A stretch of 64,000 nt of DNA. It comes from Chloroflexota bacterium (GTDB taxonomy: Bacteria; Chloroflexota; Limnocylindria; Limnocylindrales; CSP1-4). Below, in pieces: positions 18,615 to 27,115 of the stretch (positions within the stretch are counted from its first letter, which is position 1; every line of letters begins with the position of its first letter). Location of the stretch: contig PLMA01000048.1 in assembly GCA_003141455.1 (NCBI GenBank), forward strand, positions 54,488 to 118,487, given 5' to 3'. Position numbers and translations under genes: made by a program. Below the pieces are notes generated by a model that was given only the letters and a program-made list of their open reading frames with translations, was not told the DNA's origin and did no database searches.

Positions 18615-19859
18615 ATGGTGACCCCATTTCTCCCCGACGACGAGAAGATCCCGGCAATCCGTGAAGCGCTTCCGGCCACGGCCGCGGGCATCTACCTGAA
18701 CACCGGCTCTGCCGGGCCGCTGCCCCGGGAGACCGCTCACGCCATGGCCGAAGCGGAGGCCTGGGAGCTGCGCACCGGCCGAGCCGATCGCAACTTCTGG
18801 CAGGATGCGCTGGAACGGCGGGCCGAGGCCAGAGCGGCTGCCGCCGCCGTTCTGGGTACGGACCCGAGCCGAATCGCCCTGACCCATGCCGCCACCGACG
18901 GCATGAACATCGCCACCTGGGCCGTCGATTGGCGAGCCGGAGATCGAGCCGTCACCACGTCCCTGGAGCATGCCGGCGGCCTCGGACCGTTGTGGGCGAT
19001 CCGCGATCGATGGGGAGTGGAGCTTGTTGTCGCCGACGTGGGTAGGGGCGGCGATCCGGCCGCGGCCGTGGAGGCGATGGATCGCGCGATCAGGCCTGGG
19101 ACGCGGCTCGTTTCCATGTCGCACGTCTCGTGGGCTACCGGAGCGCGACTGCCGGTCGGCGAGATCGTCGAGATGGCGCACGCTCGTGGGGCGCTCGTAG
19201 CCGTCGACGGCGCTCAGGCGGTCGGCGCGATTCCAGTTTCCGTCGAGGAACTGGGCGTCGACTTCTACGCCATGCCCGGTCAGAAGTGGCTCCTCGGGCC
19301 CGAGGGTGTCGGGGCGCTCTACTGCGCCCCTTCGGTACTGGATCGGCCGCGCCTGGCCTTCGCCGGTTGGGCCAGTTTCGAGTCGCTGGACCTGGCGGCG
19401 CACGGCAAGCCATGGCCGGACGCTCGCCGCTTCGAGAATTCGACCCTCCACGGGCCGTCGGTCCTGGGCTTCGCCCGAAGCGCGGCCTGGCTCTCGATGT
19501 TCGTGGGGCTGCCGTGGATCTACGAGCGCATCGGTCGTCTCGCGGGCGAGGCGGTGGCGATGCTGGCCGAGGTTCCCGGAGTGGAGCTGCTGACGGCGCG
19601 CGAGCAGATGGCCGGACTCGTCAGCTTCCGGATCGCCGGGTGGGAGGCCGGGGCCGCCCTGCGCGAGCTGGAACAGCGGACGCTCTGCATCGCCCGAACG
19701 ATCCCGCCCCTGGACGCGATCCGGATCAGCGTGGGCTTCTTCAACACGGATGCGGAGCTGCGCCGCTTCCGCGACGGAGTGGCTCTCGTCGCCGCCCACA
19801 CGCCGGAGTCGATCCCGCACCGCCCCAGGATCGAGGTCCTCCGCGGCGGGGTGGACTAG
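18615..19859 (+). CDS. class V aminotransferase (cysteine desulfurase / epimerase-like)
   Basis: IYLNTGSAGPLP...ITL-HAATDGMN-type region, VSWATGARLPVGEIVEMAHARGALVAVDGAQAVGAIPV...YAMPGQKWLLGPEGVGALY (PLP Lys). Confidence 0.92.
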   Translation: MVTPFLPDDEKIPAIREALPATAAGIYLNTGSAGPLPRETAHAMAEAEAWELRTGRADRNFWQDALERRAEARAAAAAVLGTDPSRIALTHAATDGMNIATWAVDWRAGDRAVTTSLEHAGGLGPLWAIRDRWGVELVVADVGRGGDPAAAVEAMDRAIRPGTRLVSMSHVSWATGARLPVGEIVEMAHARGALVAVDGAQAVGAIPVSVEELGVDFYAMPGQKWLLGPEGVGALYCAPSVLDRPRLAFAGWASFESLDLAAHGKPWPDARRFENSTLHGPSVLGFARSAAWLSMFVGLPWIYERIGRLAGEAVAMLAEVPGVELLTAREQMAGLVSFRIAGWEAGAALRELEQRTLCIARTIPPLDAIRISVGFFNTDAELRRFRDGVALVAAHTPESIPHRPRIEVLRGGVD

Positions 19860-19901
19860 GGTCGCCGTCCGCCGGAGACGGGTGTACGATCGTGCCCCGG
19901 C

Positions 19902-19977
19902 GGGGGAGTAGCTCAACGGTTAGAGCATGGCTCTTATACAGCCCCGGTTGGAGGTTCGAATCCTCCCTCCCCTACCA
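19902..19977 (+). tRNA. tRNA-Ile (anticodon UAU)
   Basis: 76-nt cloverleaf GGGGGAG-TA-GCTC..GAGC-A-TGGCT-CTTATAC-AGCCC-CGGTT-GGAGG-TTCGAAT-CCTCC-CTCCCCT-ACCA; encoded CCA; one mismatch at the top of the anticodon stem. Confidence 0.85.
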
Positions 19978-20072
19978 ACTTCCCGGTCGCTCACCCTGCC
20001 ATCATCGTGGGGTGCCGCCGAGCGAACTGTGCCTCTCCACCCAACGCCGGCAAGCGCTTCCCACTTGGCAGC

Positions 20073-20124
20073 TTGACAGATGTAAAGTGCGCTTTACAAT
20101 TGCAGACGTCAAGCGAGCTTTACA
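20073..20124 (+). promoter_or_regulatory. promoter with two overlapping/tandem operator copies upstream of the XRE gene
   Basis: -35 TTGACA (20073-78), 16-bp spacer, -10 TACAAT (20095-100); near-perfect palindrome TGTAAAGTGCGCTTTACA (20081-98) and a second copy CGTCAAGCGAGCTTTACA (20107-24). Confidence 0.7.
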
Positions 20125-20136
20125 TCGAAGCGAGCC

Positions 20137-20343
20137 ATGAAGAACCGGCTGGAAGACGAACGGACGAGTCGAGGCTGGACGCAGCAGGAGCTGGCCGATC
20201 GGGCCGAGGTTTCCCGGCAGACCATCATCTCGCTCGAGCGCGGCCGCTACAACCCGTCGATCCTGCTGGCTTTTCGCCTTGCCCGTCTTCTGGGCACGCA
20301 GATAGAAGACCTGTTCCTATACGAGGAGGGTGACCATGACTGA
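20137..20343 (+). CDS. XRE-family HTH transcriptional regulator (small)
   Basis: MKNRLEDERTSRGWTQQELADRAEVSRQTIISLERGRYNPSILLAFRLARLLGTQIEDLF. Confidence 0.95.
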   Translation: MKNRLEDERTSRGWTQQELADRAEVSRQTIISLERGRYNPSILLAFRLARLLGTQIEDLFLYEEGDHD

Positions 20344-20800
20344 TCGAACGACCTGGCTCCGGACACGAGTCCGCGCCGGCTGGCTGCTCCTGGCATGTGG
20401 GATCCTGGCGTTCGCAGCATCGCTCGTGCTGGCGCGCGCGAACCCGGACTTCCCGTGGAACCTGCGTATCTTGGGTGGCGTGGGCATGGTCGTGGGTGGG
20501 CTCGGAGTCGGCCTGCTGGTCCGGTACCGGCCGGCGATGTCGAACGGCGAAGTCGCCCGCCGCCTCGTAGTCGAGGAGCGCGACGAGCGGGGAGTCCAGA
20601 TCCGGCAAAGGGCGGGCCAACGAGCCTACTGGGTGTCGGCAATCCTCATCTACGTCGGCTTGATGTGGGCCTCGTTCGCGTCGAACGGAGACCTTCCGGC
20701 ACTTGAGGGCGATCTACTGTGGAACTGCCTCGTCATCGCCTTTCTGGTCCCACTGTTCGTTTACCTCGGCAGCGTCATCGCCGACGAACGCCGCACCTGA
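20336..20800 (+). CDS. small 4-TM membrane protein
   Basis: ATG overlaps the XRE stop; hydrophobic segments WLLLACGILAFAASLVLA, VGMVVGGLGVGLLVRY, LIYVGLMWASFA, LVIAFLVPLFVYLGSVIA. Confidence 0.8.
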   Translation: MTDRTTWLRTRVRAGWLLLACGILAFAASLVLARANPDFPWNLRILGGVGMVVGGLGVGLLVRYRPAMSNGEVARRLVVEERDERGVQIRQRAGQRAYWVSAILIYVGLMWASFASNGDLPALEGDLLWNCLVIAFLVPLFVYLGSVIADERRT

Positions 20801-20832
20801 GCGATCCGGCGGGGTCTGCCCTCGCTGCTTAG

Positions 20833-21054
20833 CAGCTGCTCTCGGGCGTGATGCTGCCGATGTCGTTTGCTCCCGACTGGCTGCAGACCGTTGCCAGGTT
20901 CAATCCCCTGTATCACGCGGTCGCTGCCATTCGGGCGCTCTTCAATGCGAGCTACGGCGACTCGGAGATCGTCTTTGGAGTGGCGCTTCTTGCGATCCTG
21001 GCAATGGCCACGATCTCGCTCGGCGCCCGCACCTTCAGCCGTGCCGCGTCGTAG
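20833..21054 (+). pseudogene. C-terminal remnant of an ABC-2 type (DrrB-like) permease
   Basis: Frame opens right after TAG: QLLSGVMLPMSFAPDWLQTVARFNPLYHAVAAIRALFNASYGDSEIVFGVALLAILAMATISLGARTFSRAAS*, typical C-terminal third of ABC-2 permeases. Confidence 0.75.
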
Positions 21055-21116
21055 AACGGGGCCGCTCGCGCCTCCGCCCGTCGCGCCCTCGCGTGGGACG
21101 CCGCTAGACTCCGACC

Positions 21117-21695
21117 ATGTCCGTCCTCGACGATGCGCCGTACCTCCACGCCGACGATCGCGCCACGTGGCGCGCATGGCTGGAGGCGAACCATGCGACG
21201 GCCCGCGGCGTCTGGCTGGTGACCTGGCTGCCGAGTTCGGGCCGGGTCCGCCTGGACTACGAAGCGGCAATCGAGGAAGCCCTGTGCTTCGGCTGGGTGG
21301 ATAGCACCGGCGGCCACCTGGACGACGAGCGCGGCAAGCTCTACTTCGCGCCGCGCAAGCCCCGCAGCGTCTGGGCCGCGTCCAACAAAGTGCGGATCGA
21401 GCGGTTGATCGGCGAGGGGCGGATGGCTCCCGCGGGTTTGGCCGCTGTCGAGCGGGCGAAGGCGAACGGGTCCTGGGAGATCCTCGATGCCGCCGAGCGG
21501 ATGGAAGTCCCGGAGGACCTCGCGGCGGCCTTCGAGATCCGTCCGCCGGCCGCCGTCAACTTCGCGGCGTTCCCGCCCTCGGCGCGCAAGATGCTGCTCG
21601 GCTGGGTCGCGGTCGCGCAGCGCCCGAAGACTCGTGCGACGCGGATCGAGAAGATTGCGGAAGCGGCCGCCCGCAATGAACGTGCCAGGGGCTGA
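21117..21695 (+). CDS. YdeI/OmpD-associated family protein
   Basis: ARGVWLVTW...YEAAIEEALCFGWVDS...YFAPRKPRSVWAASNKVRIERLI. Confidence 0.88.
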   Translation: MSVLDDAPYLHADDRATWRAWLEANHATARGVWLVTWLPSSGRVRLDYEAAIEEALCFGWVDSTGGHLDDERGKLYFAPRKPRSVWAASNKVRIERLIGEGRMAPAGLAAVERAKANGSWEILDAAERMEVPEDLAAAFEIRPPAAVNFAAFPPSARKMLLGWVAVAQRPKTRATRIEKIAEAAARNERARG

Positions 21696-21777
21696 AGCCG
21701 AACCGACCGTTGACCGCGCCGCGTGACCCCTTACGATTTGCGGACGAACCCCCGGCCCACTTGAGGACCGTCACTCG

Positions 21778-22503
21778 ATGAGCCATCTCCCTCCCGCGCC
21801 CGGCCCCACGCGGCCGGCTGCTCCACAGTGGGGCGCGCCGCCACAGGCGTGGGCAGGACAGACGTGGGCGCCGCAGGCGTGGGCCCCGGGAGCGGCCTAT
21901 GGCTGGGGAGCGCCTCCAGGTCGGCCGGCGAAGGCCGGGGCCGGGGCCGCCCGGCCGCGCTGGGCAGGAACGATCGCGGTCGCCGTGATCGTCGTGGGCG
22001 TCGTGTTGGGCGGGATCGCGGCGGACAACGCCATCCCCGTGCCGAGTGCCGGGCGGATCGCGATCAGCCAGGCGGTCTACATGACCGCCGCTCCGGGCTG
22101 GGTCACGACCACGGCCGCGGGGGAGATAACGGACGGGCTCGCGCTTCAGAACTCGAGCGCCCTCCTGATCGCGCAGGTCCTCAGCACCAATTACAAGGGC
22201 GATCCCCGGCAACTCCTCCAGACGTCGGAAGCCAGCTTCGGAGCAGACGCCGCCCAGATCTCCTTCGGCGGTGAGCGAGACGTCGTCCTGAACGGCAAAC
22301 ACGCGAGCGAAGTCGCGTTCTCCGCCCTGGTCTCCGGCGACAGAGGCTCGGGCATGCTCGATGGCGAGCTGGTATGCCTGGTTCTGCCGTCGGAGGGCAA
22401 CGGCTACGCCGTCTTCATCCAGGTTGCCGCGCCCCAGGGAGACCTCTCCTCCATCACCGATGACATAGACGCCATGGCCGGCAGCGTGGAAGTGGGCCAG
22501 TGA
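21778..22503 (+). CDS. single-pass membrane protein with Pro/Trp/Ala-rich N-terminus
   Basis: QAWAGQTWAPQAWAPGAAYGWGAPP tail, TM IAVAVIVVGVVLGGIAA, extracytoplasmic domain; stop overlaps the next start. Confidence 0.7.
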   Translation: MSHLPPAPGPTRPAAPQWGAPPQAWAGQTWAPQAWAPGAAYGWGAPPGRPAKAGAGAARPRWAGTIAVAVIVVGVVLGGIAADNAIPVPSAGRIAISQAVYMTAAPGWVTTTAAGEITDGLALQNSSALLIAQVLSTNYKGDPRQLLQTSEASFGADAAQISFGGERDVVLNGKHASEVAFSALVSGDRGSGMLDGELVCLVLPSEGNGYAVFIQVAAPQGDLSSITDDIDAMAGSVEVGQ

Positions 22504-23933
22504 GCGCTCAGGCCACGCGAGCGTTGCCACGGGCCCCGAGGTGGGGCTTGAGAGGGACGTTTGTCCGGCCCAGCCAGCCCGCCTACTGGCTCTTCATCGT
22601 CCTCCTCTTCGTCGGGGGCGACAGGAGCCTCGGCATCCAGCTGGACATGGTCCAGCTGCCGTCGGCGTTCCTGATGAGCTGGGTGCTGGTCCTCCTGTAC
22701 GCCATCCCCGTGGCCTTCCTGGTGTACCACCTCGACCTGTTCGAGCGCGAGCCGATCGCGCTCGTGGCCGCCGCCCTGATCTGGGGCGGCGTCATCGCGA
22801 CAGGCCTGGCGGTCTACGCCAACGATGCCTGGAGCTCGGTCGTGGGCAAGGTGGCGCCGGAGGCGGCGCTCGACTGGGGCGCGGCGATCGTGGCCCCGCC
22901 GGTGGAGGAGACGCTCAAGCTGATGGGCGTCGTGCTCCTGTTCCTGATCGTGCCCGAAGAGTTCGACGGGGTTCTCGACGGATTCGTCTACGGCGCGATG
23001 GTGGGCCTGGGCTTCACCGTCGTCGAGGACACGATGTACTTCCTGATGCCGGTCCTCTCGAGCGGCGTCGACCAGACCGGCCCCGTCTTCGACACGTTCT
23101 TCATCCGCGTCATCGGCGGCGGGCTCTACGGCCACGTCCTCTTCGCGGGCCTGACAGGGATGGGCTTCGCCTACCTCGTTACCTCGAGGGCGGTCCTGAG
23201 CAGGCGGATCGCCGGCTTCGGCGGATGCTTTGCGGCGGCGCTGGCGGGCCACGCCTTCTGGGATTCGCCCATCCTGAACGACATGCTCGCGAACGGCGGC
23301 GCTCCTGCGAGCCAGCCCCAGGTCATCCTGTGGTCCACGTTCAAAGGCTTGCCATTCCTCATCCTGCTGGGCGTTCTCGTGGTGGTGGCGACCCGAAGCG
23401 AGGAGCGGTCTTTCCGGGCCATCGTCTCCGGAGAGCCGGATGGAACTCTGTTCCCGGAGCCCGAGATGCGAGCCCTGGGCAGCCTGTGGACGAGACGGTC
23501 GGCTCGAGCCGAAGCCGGCCGAAGGCTCGGCCCGGCGGGCGCCCGACTCATGGGCGAGCTCCAATCCGCCCAGATCGACTACGCCATGGTTCGAAGTCGA
23601 AGCGAATCCGCGGCCGATCCGGCCCTCGAACCGCTACGGCAGCGCATCCGCTGGATCAGGGCCCGGATGGTGCCGGTCTCGGGCGCCCCACCCGCCTCCG
23701 CACTCCCCGGCGCCGCGGGCGTCTCCGTCCCGGACTGGTCGCCGACCCACCTCGTGCCCGCCGGCGGAGTGCCGGCCTGGGCCGTGCCGGATCCGTCGAA
23801 GCGGCCGGTCGCCAGCCTCCCTCCGGGGCTGGAAGTGGTGGTGGAATCGCGAATCGACGACTGGGCCCTCGTTCGGGCCGCCGGCGAGTGGCGTGGCTGG
23901 GTCGACGGGCGCCTGCTCGTCGAGCGTCACTGA
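22500..23933 (+). CDS. PrsW-family intramembrane metalloprotease with C-terminal SH3-like region
   Basis: APPVEETLKLMGV...DGFVYGAMVGLGFTVVEDTMYF; GHVLFAGLTGMGFAY; C-term ASLPPGLEVVVESRIDDWALVRAAGEWRGWVDGRLL. Confidence 0.88.
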   Translation: MSAQATRALPRAPRWGLRGTFVRPSQPAYWLFIVLLFVGGDRSLGIQLDMVQLPSAFLMSWVLVLLYAIPVAFLVYHLDLFEREPIALVAAALIWGGVIATGLAVYANDAWSSVVGKVAPEAALDWGAAIVAPPVEETLKLMGVVLLFLIVPEEFDGVLDGFVYGAMVGLGFTVVEDTMYFLMPVLSSGVDQTGPVFDTFFIRVIGGGLYGHVLFAGLTGMGFAYLVTSRAVLSRRIAGFGGCFAAALAGHAFWDSPILNDMLANGGAPASQPQVILWSTFKGLPFLILLGVLVVVATRSEERSFRAIVSGEPDGTLFPEPEMRALGSLWTRRSARAEAGRRLGPAGARLMGELQSAQIDYAMVRSRSESAADPALEPLRQRIRWIRARMVPVSGAPPASALPGAAGVSVPDWSPTHLVPAGGVPAWAVPDPSKRPVASLPPGLEVVVESRIDDWALVRAAGEWRGWVDGRLLVERH

Positions 23934-24010
23934 CTTTCCGGCGGCGCGCGAAGGCCGGCGCTCCCGGCGCGGCGGCCGGTGCTGCCGTTCTCGCCAGTGA
24001 GGCGACGGAC

Positions 24011-26734
24011 TTACTCCTCCACAGCCTCGATGCGGATCCGCGCATCCACGATTACCGCGCCCTCCGGGCGGACGATAACCGGGTTGCAGTCCATCTCCGC
24101 GATCTCCGGATGCTGCTCGACCATGGCCGCGACTCTGAGCAGCAGCTCTTCGAGGCCGGCGACGTCGCACTTGGGCGCGCCGCGGAAGCCATCCAGGAGC
24201 GGGAACGTGCGCAGAGACGTCACCATTTCGTGGGCGTCCCGGTCGGTCAGCGGCGTGATCCGGACCTTCACGTCCTTGAGAACCTCGACAGCGACACCGC
24301 CTGCGCCGCAGGCCACGACCGGGCCGAAGAGCGCGTCGTGGACGACACCGACGAGCATCTCAACGCCGCCGGACGGGACCATCTGCTGGACGAAGAACTT
24401 CTCCACTTTCGTGCCCTGGGCGGCAATTCGAGCCGCCATCTCGACGGCCTGCTGAGTCACCTCGACCGCGCCCTCGAGATTGAGCACCACGGCCTTGGCC
24501 TCGGTCTTGTGGATCAGCTTGGGAGCGACACCCTTGAGCGCCACTTTGCCGCCGATCTCGGCAGCCGCGGCGCCGGCCTCCTCGGGCGCGGCCGCCAGGC
24601 GCCACGCCGCCATCGGAACGCCGTAGCAGCCAAGGAGCTTCGCCACCTCGTCCGGGAGGAGCCAGCGCGACTTATCCTCGCCGGACTTCTGGATAGAAGC
24701 GAGGACGTCGGCGATGATGGCCTTGCCCTCGGAGGTCCGAATGTCCCCGTATTGGGGCACCAGACCCTCCGGCGTCTCCGCCCAGATGCCGTATCGAACG
24801 GCGTGGGCGAGGGCGCGGGCGGCATCCTCGGGGAACGGATAGGACGGCAATGAGAGCCCGTCCGTCTTGAGCGACTCCGGCGTGCCCTTGGACGACAGGA
24901 AGACGGACAGGAGCGGGAGCGGGCGCGGGAGATCGAGAGCAGCCTCGCGGATGCCGAGGGCGATCTCCTCGGGCTTGGTGACGAGCACCGGAACGTAAAG
25001 GATGATGATCGCGTCGATCCCGTCCCACTCGGCCAGGATCTTCAGCGCCTTGCGGAAGGACTCCGGTGGCGCCGCGGCGATCATGTCGACGGGGTTGTTG
25101 TAGCCGGCCCCGGGCGGCAGGAACTCGGCCAGCTTGGCCTTGATCTCGTCGGGGACCTGCGGCACGACCAGGCCGTCCGCCTCGCAGGCGTCGGCACAGA
25201 GGATGCCGGGGCCGCCGCCGTTGGTCAGGATCGCGACGCGGTTGCCCTTCGGCCGCGGCTGGTTGGCCAGCAGCGTCGCAACGTCGAAGAACTCGCCCAG
25301 GGTGTCGGTGCGGATGACGCCGGCCTGCTTGAAGAGGGCGTCGACCGTCACGTCGGAGGCGCCCAGGAGGGCGCCGGTATGAGACGACGTGGCGCGCGCG
25401 CCCGCGGAAGATCGACCACTCTTAACGACCAGGATCGGCTTCTGGCGGCCGACCCGCCGCGAGATCCGGGCGAACTTGCGGGGGTTGCCGATCGACTCCA
25501 GGTACAGGGCGATGACGTCCGTGGCCGGGTCGTCGGCCCAGTACTGGATGAAGTCGTTGCCGGAGAGGTCGGCCTTGTTGCCGACGGAGATGAAGGTGGA
25601 GAGGCCCAGCGAAAGGCTGTTGGCGTACTCGATCACGGCCAGACCGAGGGCGCCCGACTGCGACAGGAAACCGACGTTGCCCTGCATCGGGGCGTTCGGC
25701 GAAAAGGTCGCGTTCATGCGGATGTCGTCGTGGGTGTTGATGACGCCCATGCAGTTGGGGCCGATGACTCGCATGCCGTGCTCGCGGGCGATCCCCATCA
25801 GCTCGCGCTGCATCTCGCGCCCGACCGGGCCGGCTTCGGCGAAGCCTGCCGTGATCACGACCATGCCATGGACGCCCTTCTGGGCGCATTCCGTCGCGGC
25901 GGCCATCACGAGCTTGGCAGGAACGACGATCACGGCCAGATCGACCGGACCGGGGATGTCGAGGATCGACTTGTAGGCGTGGACCGATTGGACGACATCG
26001 GCGCTGGGATTGACGGGGTAGACGGGGCCGTTGAAGCCGCTATCCATGAGGTTGTGGAATACCTCGCCGCCGATCGTGCGGCGCTTGCGCCCGGCGCCGA
26101 TCACCGCCACGGAACGCGGCGCCAGCATGCCCCGGACCGCGTTCATCGACGCGATCTGCTCGCGGGCCTCGAAGCGGGCCTGCGCCTCGGGCGTCATGGA
26201 CGTGGGGAAGCCGACGCGGACGAGACCCGGCTCGCTTTTCATCGTGATCCCGAAGCCGCTCTCCCGGAAGACCTCGAGCATCTTGTGGTTCTCGGGCAGG
26301 ACGTCCGCCTCGAAGACGGCGACGCCGTCATCCTCGGCCGCCTCGGCGAGCCGCTTCAGCAACAGAGTGCCCAGGCCTCGACCCTGGAACGAGTCCGTGA
26401 CCGTGAAGCCGACCTCAGCCCGGTCCGTGGCCGCGCGGTCCGCAACCGCTCGATCGTCGGCGACGCGGTCGTAGCTCGCCTGACCCACGACGTCCTGGCC
26501 GTGGACCGCCAGCACGCAGCAGTCCTCGCAGCCCTCGACTCCGGACCAGCGGCGGGCCGTTGCCTCCAGGTCTACTGAAAGGGAACGGAAACGGAGCCGT
26601 CGGGATTCGTCCGAAAGGCCCCGCAGGAAGGCCAGGATCGGGGCTTCGTCCGAGGGGTGGGCCCCCCTGATGCGAACCGACGAACCGTCCCGGAGGACCA
26701 CGTCGATGTCGCGCGGGGAGTAGGTCGTGCTCAT
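24011..26734 (-). CDS. GNAT domain fused to ADP-forming acyl/acetyl-CoA synthetase
   Basis: N-term GNAT ([21 protein letters not shown]); CoA-binding [41 protein letters not shown]-terminal ATP-grasp. Confidence 0.93.
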   Translation of the reverse strand: MSTTYSPRDIDVVLRDGSSVRIRGAHPSDEAPILAFLRGLSDESRRLRFRSLSVDLEATARRWSGVEGCEDCCVLAVHGQDVVGQASYDRVADDRAVADRAATDRAEVGFTVTDSFQGRGLGTLLLKRLAEAAEDDGVAVFEADVLPENHKMLEVFRESGFGITMKSEPGLVRVGFPTSMTPEAQARFEAREQIASMNAVRGMLAPRSVAVIGAGRKRRTIGGEVFHNLMDSGFNGPVYPVNPSADVVQSVHAYKSILDIPGPVDLAVIVVPAKLVMAAATECAQKGVHGMVVITAGFAEAGPVGREMQRELMGIAREHGMRVIGPNCMGVINTHDDIRMNATFSPNAPMQGNVGFLSQSGALGLAVIEYANSLSLGLSTFISVGNKADLSGNDFIQYWADDPATDVIALYLESIGNPRKFARISRRVGRQKPILVVKSGRSSAGARATSSHTGALLGASDVTVDALFKQAGVIRTDTLGEFFDVATLLANQPRPKGNRVAILTNGGGPGILCADACEADGLVVPQVPDEIKAKLAEFLPPGAGYNNPVDMIAAAPPESFRKALKILAEWDGIDAIIILYVPVLVTKPEEIALGIREAALDLPRPLPLLSVFLSSKGTPESLKTDGLSLPSYPFPEDAARALAHAVRYGIWAETPEGLVPQYGDIRTSEGKAIIADVLASIQKSGEDKSRWLLPDEVAKLLGCYGVPMAAWRLAAAPEEAGAAAAEIGGKVALKGVAPKLIHKTEAKAVVLNLEGAVEVTQQAVEMAARIAAQGTKVEKFFVQQMVPSGGVEMLVGVVHDALFGPVVACGAGGVAVEVLKDVKVRITPLTDRDAHEMVTSLRTFPLLDGFRGAPKCDVAGLEELLLRVAAMVEQHPEIAEMDCNPVIVRPEGAVIVDARIRIEAVEE

Positions 26735-27115
26735 ACTGCCGCCTTCGTTTGTTGCTGGGCGTGGCCCTGTGGGGCTCGGCGTGTGGCTACCCTCCGTACC
26801 GAATGGCGCGCGGGGGCCTCAACTCTATTGGTAGGAGCTTCCGCGATCGAGCGTCCCGCCAGTAGGGCCAATGGGCGCGCGATGCGGGCCGTAGGTCCCG
26901 GGTCCGATGGCCGGTGGGGGCTCGAATCGCCCCTGCCGGCCGGGTCCCGTTGCCGGTTGTCACCAGGCCGAGCACGTTGGCGCCGGCGTTCGGCGGCTCC
27001 GCCCTCCGGGCCGGTGTTTTGCGGCACCGTCCGAAAGGTGTCCCGAGCGCAAGTCCTGGGTGCCATGACCGCCGTACCATTGCCCGGAGCCCCCTCCCGT
27101 CCCATTCTCGGGCCT

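Noticed and set aside
22541-24853. 770-aa plus-strand ORF
   Set aside because: Out-of-frame shadow of the PrsW gene running into antisense of the acyl-CoA synthetase; R/G/P-rich.
25379-26578. 399-aa plus-strand ORF
   Set aside because: Antisense of the acyl-CoA synthetase/GNAT gene.
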